From the NCBI GenBank assembly GCA_027026055.1, contig JALVPA010000173.1, forward strand, positions 1-5,689: a DNA stretch of 5,689 bases. Direction: 5' to 3'. The position numbers and the translations under genes are program-made. Of this stretch, positions 5,100 to 5,689 are shown one piece after another; the first letter of the stretch is position 1; each line of letters begins with the position of its first letter. The notes beneath the pieces are model-generated. The model was not told the origin of the DNA and did no database searches. It saw only the letters and a program-made list of their open reading frames with translations. Origin of the DNA: Campylobacteraceae bacterium (lineage in GTDB: Bacteria; Campylobacterota; Campylobacteria; Campylobacterales; Sulfurovaceae).

Positions 5100-5689
5100 G
5101 CAATTACATCGATTAAAAACCTAAAAGAGTTTTCAACGGCAAACGACCGCTTCGAAGGAGCGCATACGCTATGTCCCGGATGTGCGCACTCGATGATCGT
5201 TCGCGAATTGATGAACGCAACGGATGACAATCTCGTTATCGCGACCAATACGGGATGTCTGGAGGTCTCTACGGCGGTTTATCCTTTTACGTCATGGGAT
5301 ACTTCGTGGATTCATATCGGGTTTGAAAACGCCGCATCCGCCATCAGCGGTGCCGAAGCGATGTACAAAGCGCGTAAGCGCAAAGGTACGCTCAAAGATC
5401 CCGACGCACCGGTCAAATTTGTCGCATTCGGCGGTGACGGTTCGACCTACGATATCGGTTTTCAGTGGCTCTCCGGTGCCGTAGAGCGCGGACACGACTT
5501 TACCTATATCTGTCTCGACAACGAAAACTACGCCAATACCGGCGGACAACGCTCTTCGGCTACGCCTATCGGTGCGACAACCAGTACCGCACAAGCGGGT
5601 AAGCACAGCTATGGAAAGAAAGAGAGAAAAAAAGACATGATCGCCATTATGGCGGCTCACGGCGCTCCCTATGTCGCGCAGCTCTCTCC
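5097..5689 (+). CDS. porB: Pyruvate:ferredoxin/flavodoxin oxidoreductase, beta subunit (3' part missing)
   Basis: The frame stays open from ATG 5097 to the window end, giving 197 residues of a protein usually about 300-320 long. It binds thiamine diphosphate, Mg and one [4Fe-4S] cluster. Visible cluster ligands are Cys26 and Cys29 in LCPGCAH (25-31) and Cys54 in NTGCLE (51-56); the fourth is expected C-terminally, beyond the window. The cofactor motif begins with GGDGSTYDIG (112-121, Asp114 a probable Mg ligand) and closes with DNENYANTGGQ (141-151), the second being a hallmark of pyruvate oxidoreductases. CPGCAH with NTGC separates PorB from 2-oxoglutarate beta subunits, which typically read CPGCG. 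The start is set by AAGGGG upstream and overlap with the porA stop. Whether further genes follow cannot be seen. Confidence 0.95.
   Translation, partial: MAITSIKNLKEFSTANDRFEGAHTLCPGCAHSMIVRELMNATDDNLVIATNTGCLEVSTAVYPFTSWDTSWIHIGFENAASAISGAEAMYKARKRKGTLKDPDAPVKFVAFGGDGSTYDIGFQWLSGAVERGHDFTYICLDNENYANTGGQRSSATPIGATTSTAQAGKHSYGKKERKKDMIAIMAAHGAPYVAQLS

Noticed and set aside
2815..5689. 2-Oxoglutarate:acceptor oxidoreductase (Oor/Kor) instead of pyruvate oxidoreductase
   Set aside because: PorB has CPGCAH and DNENYANTGGQ, typical of pyruvate enzymes, and the G-D-A-B order fits por rather than oorDABC.
1..5689. A previously undescribed defence, mobile or secondary-metabolite system
   Set aside because: Every open stretch belongs to a recognisable transport or core-metabolism gene. 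There are no orphan genes, repeat arrays, integrase-like genes or abrupt changes in composition to support such a claim.

Overview
The window holds seven protein-coding genes, all on the + strand, packed almost end to end in two blocks. No RNA gene, mobile element, CRISPR array or phage-like gene is visible. The likely source is a member of the Campylobacterota (epsilonproteobacteria) of roughly 50% GC. The main reason is the four-gene pyruvate:ferredoxin/flavodoxin oxidoreductase set in the order gamma-delta-alpha-beta, with a delta subunit carrying a long N-terminal extension, which matches what I recall of Helicobacter-type and autotrophic epsilonproteobacterial loci. The genus cannot be fixed from the sequence alone.

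Block 1 (1-2703) is the distal end of a peptide-type ABC importer operon. It has the C-terminal half of a DppC/OppC-family inner-membrane permease (cut by the window start), then a 538-residue ATPase with two complete nucleotide-binding domains in one chain (YejF/GsiA-like), then a HAD-superfamily phosphatase of the phosphoglycolate phosphatase type. Both junctions are ATGA overlaps, so the three genes are very probably translated in a coupled way from one mRNA. The binding protein and partner permease would lie upstream of the window.

A 111-base gap (2704-2814) separates the blocks. It shows no convincing intrinsic terminator, but it has a plausible sigma-70 -10 box (TATACT, 2780-2785) and a perfect 10-bp palindrome (2788-2797) at the expected transcription start.

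Block 2 (2815-5689, running off the end) is porG-porD-porA-porB. Together these encode a heterotetrameric thiamine-diphosphate enzyme that interconverts pyruvate + CoA with acetyl-CoA + CO2 while passing electrons to ferredoxin or flavodoxin. PorA and PorB form the catalytic core, PorG is the CoA-handling gamma domain, and PorD carries two [4Fe-4S] clusters. In heterotrophic relatives it is catabolic. In autotrophic relatives using the reverse TCA cycle it acts as pyruvate synthase. The direction here cannot be read from the window.

Overall this is well-conserved core metabolism and transport, and I see no new biological system. The points most worth a second look are the operator-like palindrome at the por promoter, the unusual in-frame stop/ribosome-binding-site junctions in por, and a 26-bp exact repeat between the two halves of the fused ATPase gene.
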